NCBI GenBank assembly: GCA_031401815.1
Contig: JANNRW010000016.1
Location: 1-20,898 of the forward strand
Origin: JANNRW01 sp031401815
GTDB lineage: Bacteria > Desulfobacterota > Desulfuromonadia > Geobacterales > DSM-12255
Reading direction: 5' to 3'
DNA length: 20,898 nucleotides
Shown here: positions 8,093 to 15,084 of the stretch, piece by piece
Layout of the letters: each line of letters begins with the position of its first letter
Position numbering within the stretch: the stretch's first letter is position 1
Made by a program: the position numbers and the translations under genes
The notes under the pieces: model-generated
Told to the model about the DNA's origin: nothing
Databases searched by the model: none
Seen by the model: only the letters and a program-made list of their open reading frames with translations

Positions 8093-9142
8093 TTACCTTA
8101 CAAGTCTGACTGCATCCGGCTTGACTGCATAAAGAGCTTCTGTATGAATATATTCAAGATAGTTCGGCATCCTGGTTCCGGTGGACAACCTGTTTTTCAG
8201 CACCCAGCGAGTCTGATCCTCTAAGCCGACAATCAGGGCCTGATCCAGTGACACTCTGAAAGTCATGATATCCCAGATTCCGGCAAGAAGATCCTTATCT
8301 AATTTAATGAAGTCCGCAACTATATTTTGCGCCCCGATTTTGTTCTCCCTGGCAAAGGTCTCTGCCCTGATGAGCGCCTTCAGGAATTTTTTTACTGCTT
8401 CGGGGTTTTTCTTTACAAACTCCTGTGATGATGCGACGCAGAAGGTCTCTGTGTAGAGCGTCTCGCCGTAAAAGGCTACCCCGCTTTCTCCAAGATGTTT
8501 CTCCAGCTCCAGCAGTGTCGGGTTGAAGGCTGAGACTGCATCAACCTCTTTCTTGTCAAGGGCTGCTACCATGTCAACCGGCTTCATATCTACTAGAGTC
8601 ACCCCCTTTGTCTCAATCCCATGAGCCATAAGGAATGAATCAAGAAAAAAGTGAGCAGTAGTGCCGAGCGGCAGGCCGATTTTTTTGCCTTTAAGGTCAG
8701 CAGGCCGGATAATGCCGCGATCTTTCAGCGCAACAACTGCTTCATTTCTGTTAGAGGTCTGAATTACTGCAAGGGTGGAGAGCTTTTCCCCGTTCATGAC
8801 CGCAAAGACAATCGGCGTATCAGCTACGGTTGCAATGTCTGCCTTGCCGGCAATTACCGCTGCCAGCGCAGGCTTTCCGAACGGATGAGGCTGGGGTATC
8901 ACCTCCAGACCCTCCTTTACAAAGTACCCCTTTGCAAAGGCAATATGCACCAGGGCAGAGTTTGCCAGGGTTGAATAGGCAATGGTGATTTTTTCAGGCG
9001 GGGCTGACTGCTTTTGCGTCGGCTTGCAGCCGGGCAGGCAGAGTGCGAAGATCAGGAGTGCGGGGAAAGGGTAAAGAAACATGTTCAATACAGATGTAAA
9101 TACCGGGTGAGAGAAGAATTTGCGCAGATCATTGTCAGCCAT
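8093..9142 (-). CDS. Lipoprotein ABC-type substrate-binding protein (SsuA/TauA/NMT1 family)
   Basis: This 349-residue protein has an N-terminal signal of the lipoprotein type: a hydrophobic stretch ending LCLPGC, with C39 as the probable lipidated residue. The mature part is a type II periplasmic-binding fold: ITIAYSTLANSALVHIAFAKG, the next-strand AVIAGKADIATVADTP, LKGKKIGLPLGTTAHFF and KEVDAVSAFNPT. Family members bind sulfonates, nitrate-like anions or thiamine precursors; the ligand here cannot be told. ATG 9142 has AAAGGGG five bases upstream. ATG 9082 would give a shorter signal but lacks a good ribosome site. No permease or ATPase gene is nearby, and a membrane kinase follows directly, so a sensory role is plausible (inference). 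The stop codon lies in the target duplication of the downstream foldback element. Confidence 0.9.
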   Translation of the reverse strand: MADNDLRKFFSHPVFTSVLNMFLYPFPALLIFALCLPGCKPTQKQSAPPEKITIAYSTLANSALVHIAFAKGYFVKEGLEVIPQPHPFGKPALAAVIAGKADIATVADTPIVFAVMNGEKLSTLAVIQTSNRNEAVVALKDRGIIRPADLKGKKIGLPLGTTAHFFLDSFLMAHGIETKGVTLVDMKPVDMVAALDKKEVDAVSAFNPTLLELEKHLGESGVAFYGETLYTETFCVASSQEFVKKNPEAVKKFLKALIRAETFARENKIGAQNIVADFIKLDKDLLAGIWDIMTFRVSLDQALIVGLEDQTRWVLKNRLSTGTRMPNYLEYIHTEALYAVKPDAVRLVR

Positions 9143-9157
9143 AATAACCCCTTTCCC

Positions 9158-9168
9158 TTGATGATCAA
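9158..9168. promoter_or_regulatory. Short palindrome upstream of the binding-protein gene
   Basis: TTGATGATCAA is a perfect 5-bp inverted repeat around one base, 16 bp upstream of the ATG at 9142, between the ribosome site and the direct repeat at 9171-9205. It could be an operator, but short AT-rich palindromes are common by chance. Confidence 0.25.
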
Positions 9169-9170
9169 TA

Positions 9171-9205
9171 TTCGTAACTGTTCAGCACGTAGTCACCGTC
9201 AAAAG
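9171..9205 (+). repeat. Direct repeat copy 1 flanking hipBA
   Basis: This 35-bp sequence (core GTAACTGTTCAGCACGTAG) matches 10841-10875 at 32 of 35 positions in the same orientation. The stop codon of hipA (TGA, read as TCA at 9199-9201) lies inside it. Its first part, TAACTGTTCAGCAC, resembles the left end of the foldback element at 20281 (TAACTATTCAGCAC). Confidence 0.8.
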
Positions 9206-10428
9206 CAAGCCCCCATAAAACAGGCTCGAATTGCCTCAAGATCAACAGGAGAAACCCCTTGTGCGGCAAAATGATCTTCCCAGGTTTCAACGTTTCCCGT
9301 CATCTCCTCAACTATCATTAGCGCATCACTCCGTGACAACCCGAACCTTGCAGACAAGCTTACAGCATTAACCAAGGTTGCTTCCCGTCCACGGTCGCCC
9401 AGCGACATGGAGAGCGAAAAATCGGTGCCAACGCCGGAACGTGTCGGTGTTGGAACAATGTCATATGCCGGAGACAGCACCAGCCCCTGTTCGCCCCGGA
9501 TAAACCCGTGGTTGCGCGGATGATCATCGGTATTCCGGCAGAGGACATTAAACAGCATTCGTTTGAAAAGCTCTTTTAGTTCTGTCGGCTGCGCCAGTAC
9601 AGTCGCTCGCATTCTGTCGGCCAATGCAGGGTAACTCCACTGGGTACGATCACGTTCATCCCATTCCATCATCGACAAGGCACTCAGAAAACCGAAACGC
9701 TCATATCCCTGAGGCGTTTTCCGGCGATCAAAGCGTTTTACCAGCAACACATCCTTGTCGCCAACTGCCATAAGGCGCAGATCCGGACTCTTTATGCCGC
9801 ATGCTTTGGCCAGCAGCATGGTGGCATACTCTATCCGGGGATAATTGACCGTATCACCTCTGGCAGGAAACTTTGCGATCCAGAGGGAATCATCCAGCTC
9901 CACGGTGCATTTCGGTCTGGCGCCGCCGATGCTGGTCCCCTGTTCAAGAAGTTGAAGCAGGTCACGCCGAATCGGTTCACCATGTTGCAGTTGTGTGGCT
10001 GCTTCCAGAATCTCCCCTAACGACTGAAAAGACGGAGGTCCGGATTCAGGTTCTCCCTGTTCAAGAGAATCACGGAAATCAAGGCAACCGACTCGTGTAG
10101 AATTGCCAAGGAGCAGGAAATCCATTTCTCCAAGTGATTCCGGAGGAGAGTTCAGCTCTGCGGCAATGACCATCCGCCCCCAGTAATCGGGAGAGGCATC
10201 ACGGAATGCGCCATACAGGCCTCCGTTTACCGTTGCATCTCTGTAAACGTCTCCCAGTCGCAATGCAACAGGGTCAACCGGCAGAGCGTTGGATCTCTCC
10301 AGATATCGAAGGCCGTAGGCAAAGCGACCGATACCATCGTCCGGATAGTGAGTAAATATCCCGGCAGGAACAGCAACCGTCTCGCCAGGGAGATAGATGA
10401 ATACATATGATTTCAGTTCACGAGTCAT
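9199..10428 (-). CDS. hipA: HipA-type serine/threonine kinase toxin
   Basis: This 409-residue protein is a full-length HipA-like kinase. The N-terminal subdomain is about residues 5-110. The nucleotide loop TSIGGARPK (165-173) contains S166, equivalent by position to the inhibitory autophosphorylated serine of E. coli HipA. Also visible are an ATP-binding lysine in IAKFP (K186), LLVKRFDR (228-235), the catalytic loop RNTDDHPRNHG (298-308) and the metal-binding aspartate in SPAYD (D323). E. coli HipA phosphorylates glutamyl-tRNA synthetase and causes growth arrest and persistence; the target here is not known. The ATG lies two bases after the hipB stop with only a weak ribosome site, so translation is probably coupled. 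All visible catalytic residues are present, suggesting an active kinase. Its 3' end and stop are in the flanking direct repeat. Confidence 0.94.
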   Translation of the reverse strand: MTRELKSYVFIYLPGETVAVPAGIFTHYPDDGIGRFAYGLRYLERSNALPVDPVALRLGDVYRDATVNGGLYGAFRDASPDYWGRMVIAAELNSPPESLGEMDFLLLGNSTRVGCLDFRDSLEQGEPESGPPSFQSLGEILEAATQLQHGEPIRRDLLQLLEQGTSIGGARPKCTVELDDSLWIAKFPARGDTVNYPRIEYATMLLAKACGIKSPDLRLMAVGDKDVLLVKRFDRRKTPQGYERFGFLSALSMMEWDERDRTQWSYPALADRMRATVLAQPTELKELFKRMLFNVLCRNTDDHPRNHGFIRGEQGLVLSPAYDIVPTPTRSGVGTDFSLSMSLGDRGREATLVNAVSLSARFGLSRSDALMIVEEMTGNVETWEDHFAAQGVSPVDLEAIRACFMGACF

Positions 10429-10430
10429 GA

Positions 10431-10778
10431 TCAGAAATCCAGTTCATTTTTGTTTATCTGTTTTTGCCTGACTCTTTGTGGCAGGCGCTGTTTTTCGGAA
10501 AAAATCCCCACGCTGTCGTTCATGGGTGCGGCAACATTGTGCAGGTCATTCACTTTGCCAAGCAGATGAAGAGCTGCGGCCAGAACGGAAAGCCCGACTG
10601 ATGGATCGCCGGCTTCCAGGCGGGAGAGCGTCTTTCTGGTAACCAACATGCTGCCGGCCATCTGTTCCAGTGTCCATCCACGTCGCTTACGGGCGGTCTG
10701 GATATTAGCACCCAGCAGTTGAGTCGCTTGCAGCGCAAGAGGCGCAAGACCTTCTTTGCCTAATGAGTTACGAGACAT
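10431..10778 (-). CDS. hipB: HipB-type antitoxin, XRE-family DNA-binding protein
   Basis: This 115-residue protein has one XRE-type helix-turn-helix region (about 22-76): LGANIQTARKRRGWTLEQMA, then SMLVTRKTLSRLEAGDPSVG, then LSVLAAALHLLGKV. A basic C-terminal tail (RLPQRVRQKQINK) follows, longer than in E. coli HipB (88 residues). In HipBA systems the antitoxin dimer binds and restrains HipA and represses the operon. The ATG at 10778 has AAGGGG six bases upstream. The AT-rich leader just upstream carries palindromes suited to autoregulation. The direct position before hipA, two bases apart, supports the call. Confidence 0.92.
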   Translation of the reverse strand: MSRNSLGKEGLAPLALQATQLLGANIQTARKRRGWTLEQMAGSMLVTRKTLSRLEAGDPSVGLSVLAAALHLLGKVNDLHNVAAPMNDSVGIFSEKQRLPQRVRQKQINKNELDF

Positions 10779-10780
10779 AA

Positions 10781-10835
10781 AATACCCCTTAAATTATATT
10801 ACGGGTATTATATAATACATTTTATGCTAATTATA
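10781..10835 (-). promoter_or_regulatory. Candidate hipBA promoter/operator region
   Basis: A perfect 14-bp palindrome GTATTATATAATAC lies at 10805-10818. AATACCC (10781-10787) and GGGTATT (10803-10809) form a second inverted pair with 15 bases between, and one of its arms overlaps the palindrome. TATAAT-like words occur on the minus strand within and beside these sites, so HipB bound here could block RNA polymerase. The -35 and -10 boxes cannot be fixed with confidence. This AT-rich stretch contrasts with its surroundings. Confidence 0.55.
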
Positions 10836-10840
10836 TATTT

Positions 10841-10875
10841 TTCTTAACTGTTCAGCACGTAATCAACGTCAAAAG
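10841..10875 (+). repeat. Direct repeat copy 2 flanking hipBA
   Basis: It matches 9171-9205 at 32 of 35 positions in the same orientation. The two copies bracket the entire hipB-hipA pair and its promoter region. It contains TTAACTGTTCAGCACGTAA, again like the left end of the foldback element at 20281. Confidence 0.8.
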
Positions 10876-10902
10876 TTCTTAGAGCTGAATTGCTACCTGT
10901 CT

Positions 10903-10968
10903 CTACCTTTACCTTTACCTCTACCTCTACCTTTACCTCTACCTTTACCTCTACCTCTACCTTTACCT
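10903..10968. repeat. Hexamer tandem repeat (YTACCT), 11 units
   Basis: Eleven perfect hexamers with only a C/T choice at the first base, in the order C T T C C T C T C C T. The tract starts 10 bp beyond the stop codon of the hybrid kinase at 10978 and is inside its 3' region. On the minus strand each unit reads AGGTAR, so one frame has a stop codon in every unit. It is not coding. Confidence 0.95.
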
Positions 10969-10977
10969 CCATCTCCT

Positions 10978-13731
10978 TCACCTCTCCTCATCCAGCACAC
11001 TCCGCACCTCCCGCAGCAGCTCCGCAGGAGATGACGGCTTGGCTATCAGGCGGGCATTGTCAGCGAGCGAAGCTTTTTGCCGGATAGTCTCGGGCGCATA
11101 CCCGCTACAGAAGATCACCTTGATCCTCGGCTTGATTTTCCGGATCTTGTCAAAAGCCTCCTTGCCGTTCATCTTCGGCATGATCAGATCCAGCAGCAGC
11201 AGATCGATGGTTTTCCTGTTCTCATAAAACTTGTTCACAGCATCAGCACCATCCACTGCCTCAATTACGCTGTATCCGAACTCTGTCAGTACACCCCTTG
11301 TCATCTCCCTCACTGCTTCGTCATCTTCGGCCAGAAGAATTGTCTCTTTCCCGCCGACACAAGCAGCTTCTTCCCCCTTCTCCTGACTGCTGATTGCCAC
11401 TTTTTCCGTTGAAATGAGCGGCAGGTATACCTTGAAGACACTCCCTTTTTCAGGCTCGCTGGAGACGCTTATGTAGCCGTCGTGCTGACTGATGATGCCG
11501 TAAACAACAGAAAGCCCAAGCCCTGTCCCCTTGCCCACCTCTTTGGTTGAAAAAAATGGCTCGAAAATCCGTTTCTGCGTTGCTTCATTCATCCCTTCAC
11601 CACAATCTGTTACTGCCAGGAGTGCGTACTCCCCTGGTTTGCCGAAGCCGGATGATGATACAAATTCAGCGTCCATGCTGAAAATCCCTGTTGTCACTCT
11701 CAACTCCCCACCTCTGGGCATGGAGTGAGCAGCATTTGTTGCAAGGTTCACAAGCAGCTGTTCAAGCTGGTACTCATCCGCCAGAACCATTATCGTCCCG
11801 TCGTGGATATCAGTCCTGTATGCTATATCTTCGCCTATGACCTTTGACAGGAACTTGTCCACTCTGGCAACTGCTTCATTAAGATCCACCGGCTTCCTGT
11901 CAGCAGCCTGTTTTCGGCTGAAGAGCAGAAGCTCCTTTGTCAGCCGGGCGGCCCGGTCTGCCCCTTTCAGCATTGATTCGATATTCTGCCTGAGCGGATC
12001 ATCGCTGGACATTTTCATCAGGGTGATCTGCCCGTAGCCGATGATAGCGGTCAGGATATTGTTGAATTCATGCGCCACTCCACCCGCCAGGGTGCCGACC
12101 GACTCCAGCTTCTGGCTCTGGCGGAGCTGCTCTTCGAGTCTGGCCTGCTCTGAAAGATCACGCTTTATTGCGATAAAGTGGGTTGTCCGGCCGATTGCAT
12201 CCTTTACCGGCGTGATGGTCTGCCCTTCTGTATACTGCGTACCGTCTTTACGTTGATTGATCATCTGCCCGCGCCAGACCTCGCCTGAGTTCAGGGTTTC
12301 CCAGATATGCCTGTAGAAAGCCTGGTCATGAACTCCCGATTTGACCAGGTCGCGTGGGTTTTTGCCAATCGCCTCTTTACTGCTATAGCCCGTAAGCGCC
12401 GTAAAGGCAGGATTGATCCATTCAATCCTGCCATCATGATCGGTTATGATTATGGCATTGGCTGCTGCCTGGAGCGCGACAGATTGCAGAGTGAGCGACT
12501 CCTCCTTTTTGGCAAGGGCATCAGTCATCTGGATAAACGCAGACGAAAGATCACCGATCTCATCATTTCTTCCTCTGCTCAGATTCAGAGTCGGGGAGTT
12601 GCCTGCGCCAAACTCCTTTATGGCAGCTACAATCCTTCTTAAAGGGATGAGAAACCGAACAAAGTACCAGACACAAGCCACTGTCAGGAGGAGCAGAACA
12701 ATGGACAGCCTCCATAATTCTGCTTCAGCAAAATTCCCGGCCAGGGCATTTTCGGGGGCTGTCAGCACCAGGCTGTATCTGCTGCTGGGAGAGAAGCTGA
12801 CCGGCTCCCTTAGAGCAATGAACTCCCTCCCCTCGAAAGTGAATCCCCATGTCTTGTCAGCTGTTCTGGACTGGAGTGCTTTTTTGAGCGCTGGATACCG
12901 GCTCAACCCTATTCCGGCAAGTGAAGCATCCCTCTCCTGTAGATTGGAGATAAACTGCTTCACTTCGGAGCAGGCAACTATTGTCCCCTCCTGATCCAGC
13001 AGATATGCGGACATCCCCTTGATCCCGGCAGCAAGAGCTGCAAGCTTGTGCGATATATCCTTTAATGTTATATCGACTCCGACAACCTCACCAGCCCCAT
13101 TCTCGCCGGAAAGCCGCAGGGCAGCGGTAATTCCCACATCGCGGGTTGTTCTGAAAATATAGGCATCACTCCAGACGATATCTGCCTGCATGATGCTGTT
13201 GCGGTACCATGGCCGACGCCTAGGATCATAATCATCGCTGCGCTTTTCAGATGAAAGAATCTTCCCCTTTTCTCCAAGGGTAAGCCAGGTGACCAGACCT
13301 TTTTCATCAGCTCTCTTTATCCTGTTCTTCCACTCTTTGCCGTCATTAAGAATAAGATATCCATTGCCGACAGCATCGCCGGAATTTATTGAGGTGATAA
13401 ATGGATACTGGTTCATATAGGGGATAAAGAGTGCATTGGCAGAGCGCAGATCAGCAGCGTCAAACAGCTTCGCTTCCCGGTATGCCCCTGCACTTTGCAG
13501 AACAACAGAGACAGCGGCTTGAATGTTTTCAAGTTCAAGCTGCACATTCCGGCTCGCCTGGACAAACAGTTTCAGCGCCTGCTCACGGGCTGAGGAGATA
13601 CTCTCCCGGTAGTCAACAAATAGCTGAACCCCTGCAAACAGGAGAAAAATCAGTATGAATGATTCCAGCAGACCGATTCTAAACTCGAATTTTTTTTCAG
13701 AGAGCTCTTTGAAGGGATCATTTCCAGGCAT
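10978..13731 (-). CDS. dCache-HAMP-PAS hybrid histidine kinase
   Basis: Numbered from ATG 13731 (917 residues): membrane segment (about 20-38), a long extracytoplasmic dCache sensor (about 40-340) with the hallmark DPRRRPWY (169-176) and IVWSDAYIF, second membrane segment (about 342-362), HAMP (about 363-415), PAS (about 416-527), HisKA with H554 in GVAHEFNNILTAI, ATPase domain (NLATNAAHSM, DCGEGMN, FEPFFSTKE, GTGLGLS) and a C-terminal receiver with D848 in LLLLDLIMPKMNG. dCache domains usually bind small organic ligands such as amino or carboxylic acids; the ligand here is unknown. ATG 13731 has AAAGGAGT about seven bases upstream. An in-frame ATG at 13782 would add 17 residues and reaches into the repeat at 13781, so it was rejected. 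No output domain; a phosphorelay partner is required. It may use the HD-GYP regulator encoded upstream. Confidence 0.93.
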   Translation of the reverse strand: MPGNDPFKELSEKKFEFRIGLLESFILIFLLFAGVQLFVDYRESISSAREQALKLFVQASRNVQLELENIQAAVSVVLQSAGAYREAKLFDAADLRSANALFIPYMNQYPFITSINSGDAVGNGYLILNDGKEWKNRIKRADEKGLVTWLTLGEKGKILSSEKRSDDYDPRRRPWYRNSIMQADIVWSDAYIFRTTRDVGITAALRLSGENGAGEVVGVDITLKDISHKLAALAAGIKGMSAYLLDQEGTIVACSEVKQFISNLQERDASLAGIGLSRYPALKKALQSRTADKTWGFTFEGREFIALREPVSFSPSSRYSLVLTAPENALAGNFAEAELWRLSIVLLLLTVACVWYFVRFLIPLRRIVAAIKEFGAGNSPTLNLSRGRNDEIGDLSSAFIQMTDALAKKEESLTLQSVALQAAANAIIITDHDGRIEWINPAFTALTGYSSKEAIGKNPRDLVKSGVHDQAFYRHIWETLNSGEVWRGQMINQRKDGTQYTEGQTITPVKDAIGRTTHFIAIKRDLSEQARLEEQLRQSQKLESVGTLAGGVAHEFNNILTAIIGYGQITLMKMSSDDPLRQNIESMLKGADRAARLTKELLLFSRKQAADRKPVDLNEAVARVDKFLSKVIGEDIAYRTDIHDGTIMVLADEYQLEQLLVNLATNAAHSMPRGGELRVTTGIFSMDAEFVSSSGFGKPGEYALLAVTDCGEGMNEATQKRIFEPFFSTKEVGKGTGLGLSVVYGIISQHDGYISVSSEPEKGSVFKVYLPLISTEKVAISSQEKGEEAACVGGKETILLAEDDEAVREMTRGVLTEFGYSVIEAVDGADAVNKFYENRKTIDLLLLDLIMPKMNGKEAFDKIRKIKPRIKVIFCSGYAPETIRQKASLADNARLIAKPSSPAELLREVRSVLDEER

Positions 13732-13780
13732 GTATATGACTCCTTTGTACTTTGCGACTATTGACCTTTTTTTGGCAATC

Positions 13781-13928
13781 ATTCAGCACCCAAGGCTAAC
13801 CCCTCCTGTCCTCCCCTTATTTAAGGGGAGGGACTTTGTAGGGGCGATCCTTGTGATCGCCCAAAACACGGGCGAATACAAGATTCGCCCCTACCGAGAC
13901 AAGAGGGGAACAGGGGGAGTTATGATAC
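13781..13928. mobile_element. Foldback shell element containing a nested inverted repeat
   Basis: The outer arms match those of the element at 20281-20446. The left arm begins ATTCAGCACCCAAG and continues through TCCTGTCCTCCCCTTA. The right arm includes GAGACAAGAGGGG and ACAGGGGGAGTTATGATAC. The arms are imperfect inverted repeats of each other (for instance CCCCTCCTGTCC against GGACAGGGGGAG-like sequence). The centre is unrelated to the other copy and holds a separate inverted repeat (13838-13894). The outermost ends are less clear than in the other copy and no target duplication is visible. Confidence 0.7.
13838..13894. repeat. Nested inverted repeat with GTAGGGGCGA ends
   Basis: The ends GTAGGGGCGA (13838) and TCGCCCCTAC (to 13894) are perfect 10-bp inverted repeats. 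Inner segments GATCGCCC and GGGCGAAT are also partly complementary. It occupies the centre of the shell element at 13781-13928, where the other copy of the shell has a different sequence. Confidence 0.75.
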
Positions 13929-13932
13929 TATT

Positions 13933-13960
13933 CTGACCCCTGAATCCTGACCACTGACCC
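13933..13960. repeat. Heptamer tandem repeat (CTGAnnn), 4 units
   Basis: Four consecutive heptamers CTGACCC, CTGAATC, CTGACCA and CTGACCC lie 10 bp downstream of the stop of the HD-GYP regulator gene and next to the foldback shell. The CTGA start of the unit is shared with the heptamers at 469-482. Confidence 0.7.
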
Positions 13961-13970
13961 CTTTTTTATT

Positions 13971-15035
13971 TCAGCTGTCCACCAATGCTTCAAATGCTAT
14001 GGCAAATTCATCCCCTGTTTCCCTGAATACTTGCAGAATTTCCGGATCAAAATGCTCCGGAAGAGTTCTGACATCCCCTTCGAGTATGATCCGGCAAGCC
14101 TCTTCGTGGCTGAAAGGGGGTTTGTATGGACGCTCCGAGCGAAGAGCATCATATTGATCACAGAGCATGACGATTCTCCCCTCAATGGGAGTTGCCCCGC
14201 CTTTCAAGCCACGAGGGTAGCCGCTCCCATCCCAGCGCTCATGATGATTCAATGCAACAGATTCAGCCAGTCTGATAACCGGGTGATAAGAACCCTGGAG
14301 CATCTTTGCGCCAATTTCGGTGTGAGTCTTTATGACAGCAAACTCTTCAAAAGTCAGGGCACCGGGCTTGAGCAGAATGCTGTCCGGCACCCCGACCTTC
14401 CCTATGTCATGAAGAGTACTTGCAAGAAAAAGGGTCTCAGTGAAATCGTCAGGCAGACCAAGGCCATTGGCGAGAATCCCTGAAAGCCGTCCTATCCGCC
14501 AGTTATGCAGCCCTGTCTCGCTGTCACGATACTCTGCGACAACCGTCAGGCGGCGGATAAGCTCCCTGTTCAGGCTTTTAAGCTCATCCGTCCTGCAGTT
14601 TACCGCCTTTTCAAGTGACTTGCGGTAATCCTTTTCCATGGCTTTCATTTCGCTGAAAGCAGCAGCCTTGCCTATGGCATGCACAAGATAGTCGTAATTG
14701 ACCGGCTTCAGGATGAAGTCGAACGCACCCCGCTTCAGCGCGTCTATGGCAACATCAAGCTCGGCATAGGCGGTCATGACCAGCACCGGCAGATCAGGAG
14801 CCCTTTCGTGGATTTTACCGACAAGTTCGACTCCGCCCATGCCAGGCATCCGGATATCAGTCAGCACTACCTGCACGTTCCGGTCTTTGAGCCGCTCCAG
14901 CGCTTCAGCAGCATTAACTGCGGTCACAACCCGAAATCCCTGTTCACTGAGTATAAGAAGCAGCGATTCAAGGACATCATTATCATCATCCACAACCAGA
15001 ATTGCCGGGTGGTCAAACTCCTGTTCCTTTTTCAT
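13971..15035 (-). CDS. REC/HD-GYP response regulator, probable cyclic-di-GMP phosphodiesterase
   Basis: Numbered from ATG 15035 (354 residues): receiver domain (10-125) with DDD at 16-18, phosphoacceptor D60 in VVLTDIRMPGMGG and K110; a helical linker (about 128-160); an HD-GYP domain (about 160-345). The metal and active-site motifs are present: ETGLHNWR (173-180), LHDIGKVGVPD (208-218), KTHTEIG, NHHERWDGSGYPRGLKG (263-279, with the GYP triad) and CDQYDALRSERPYK. Such proteins hydrolyse cyclic di-GMP and lower its level, affecting motility and biofilm. ATG 15035 has AAGGAG about five bases upstream; TTG 15050 is less likely. It follows the CHASE hybrid kinase by 49 bp and is the likely end of the relay from that kinase (inference). 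Confidence 0.94.
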   Translation of the reverse strand: MKKEQEFDHPAILVVDDDNDVLESLLLILSEQGFRVVTAVNAAEALERLKDRNVQVVLTDIRMPGMGGVELVGKIHERAPDLPVLVMTAYAELDVAIDALKRGAFDFILKPVNYDYLVHAIGKAAAFSEMKAMEKDYRKSLEKAVNCRTDELKSLNRELIRRLTVVAEYRDSETGLHNWRIGRLSGILANGLGLPDDFTETLFLASTLHDIGKVGVPDSILLKPGALTFEEFAVIKTHTEIGAKMLQGSYHPVIRLAESVALNHHERWDGSGYPRGLKGGATPIEGRIVMLCDQYDALRSERPYKPPFSHEEACRIILEGDVRTLPEHFDPEILQVFRETGDEFAIAFEALVDS

Positions 15036-15084
15036 GATATCTCCTTGCAATACCTAACCCGGACAAGCCGGAACGAAAATATTT

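Noticed and set aside
10903..10968. Hexamer tract as a coding extension of the hybrid kinase.
   Set aside because: The kinase stop precedes it, and in the kinase frame each unit brings a stop codon.
13732..13782. A 17-residue N-terminal extension of the dCache hybrid kinase.
   Set aside because: ATG 13731 has a strong AAAGGAGT site, while the upstream ATG overlaps the end of a repeat element and lacks one.
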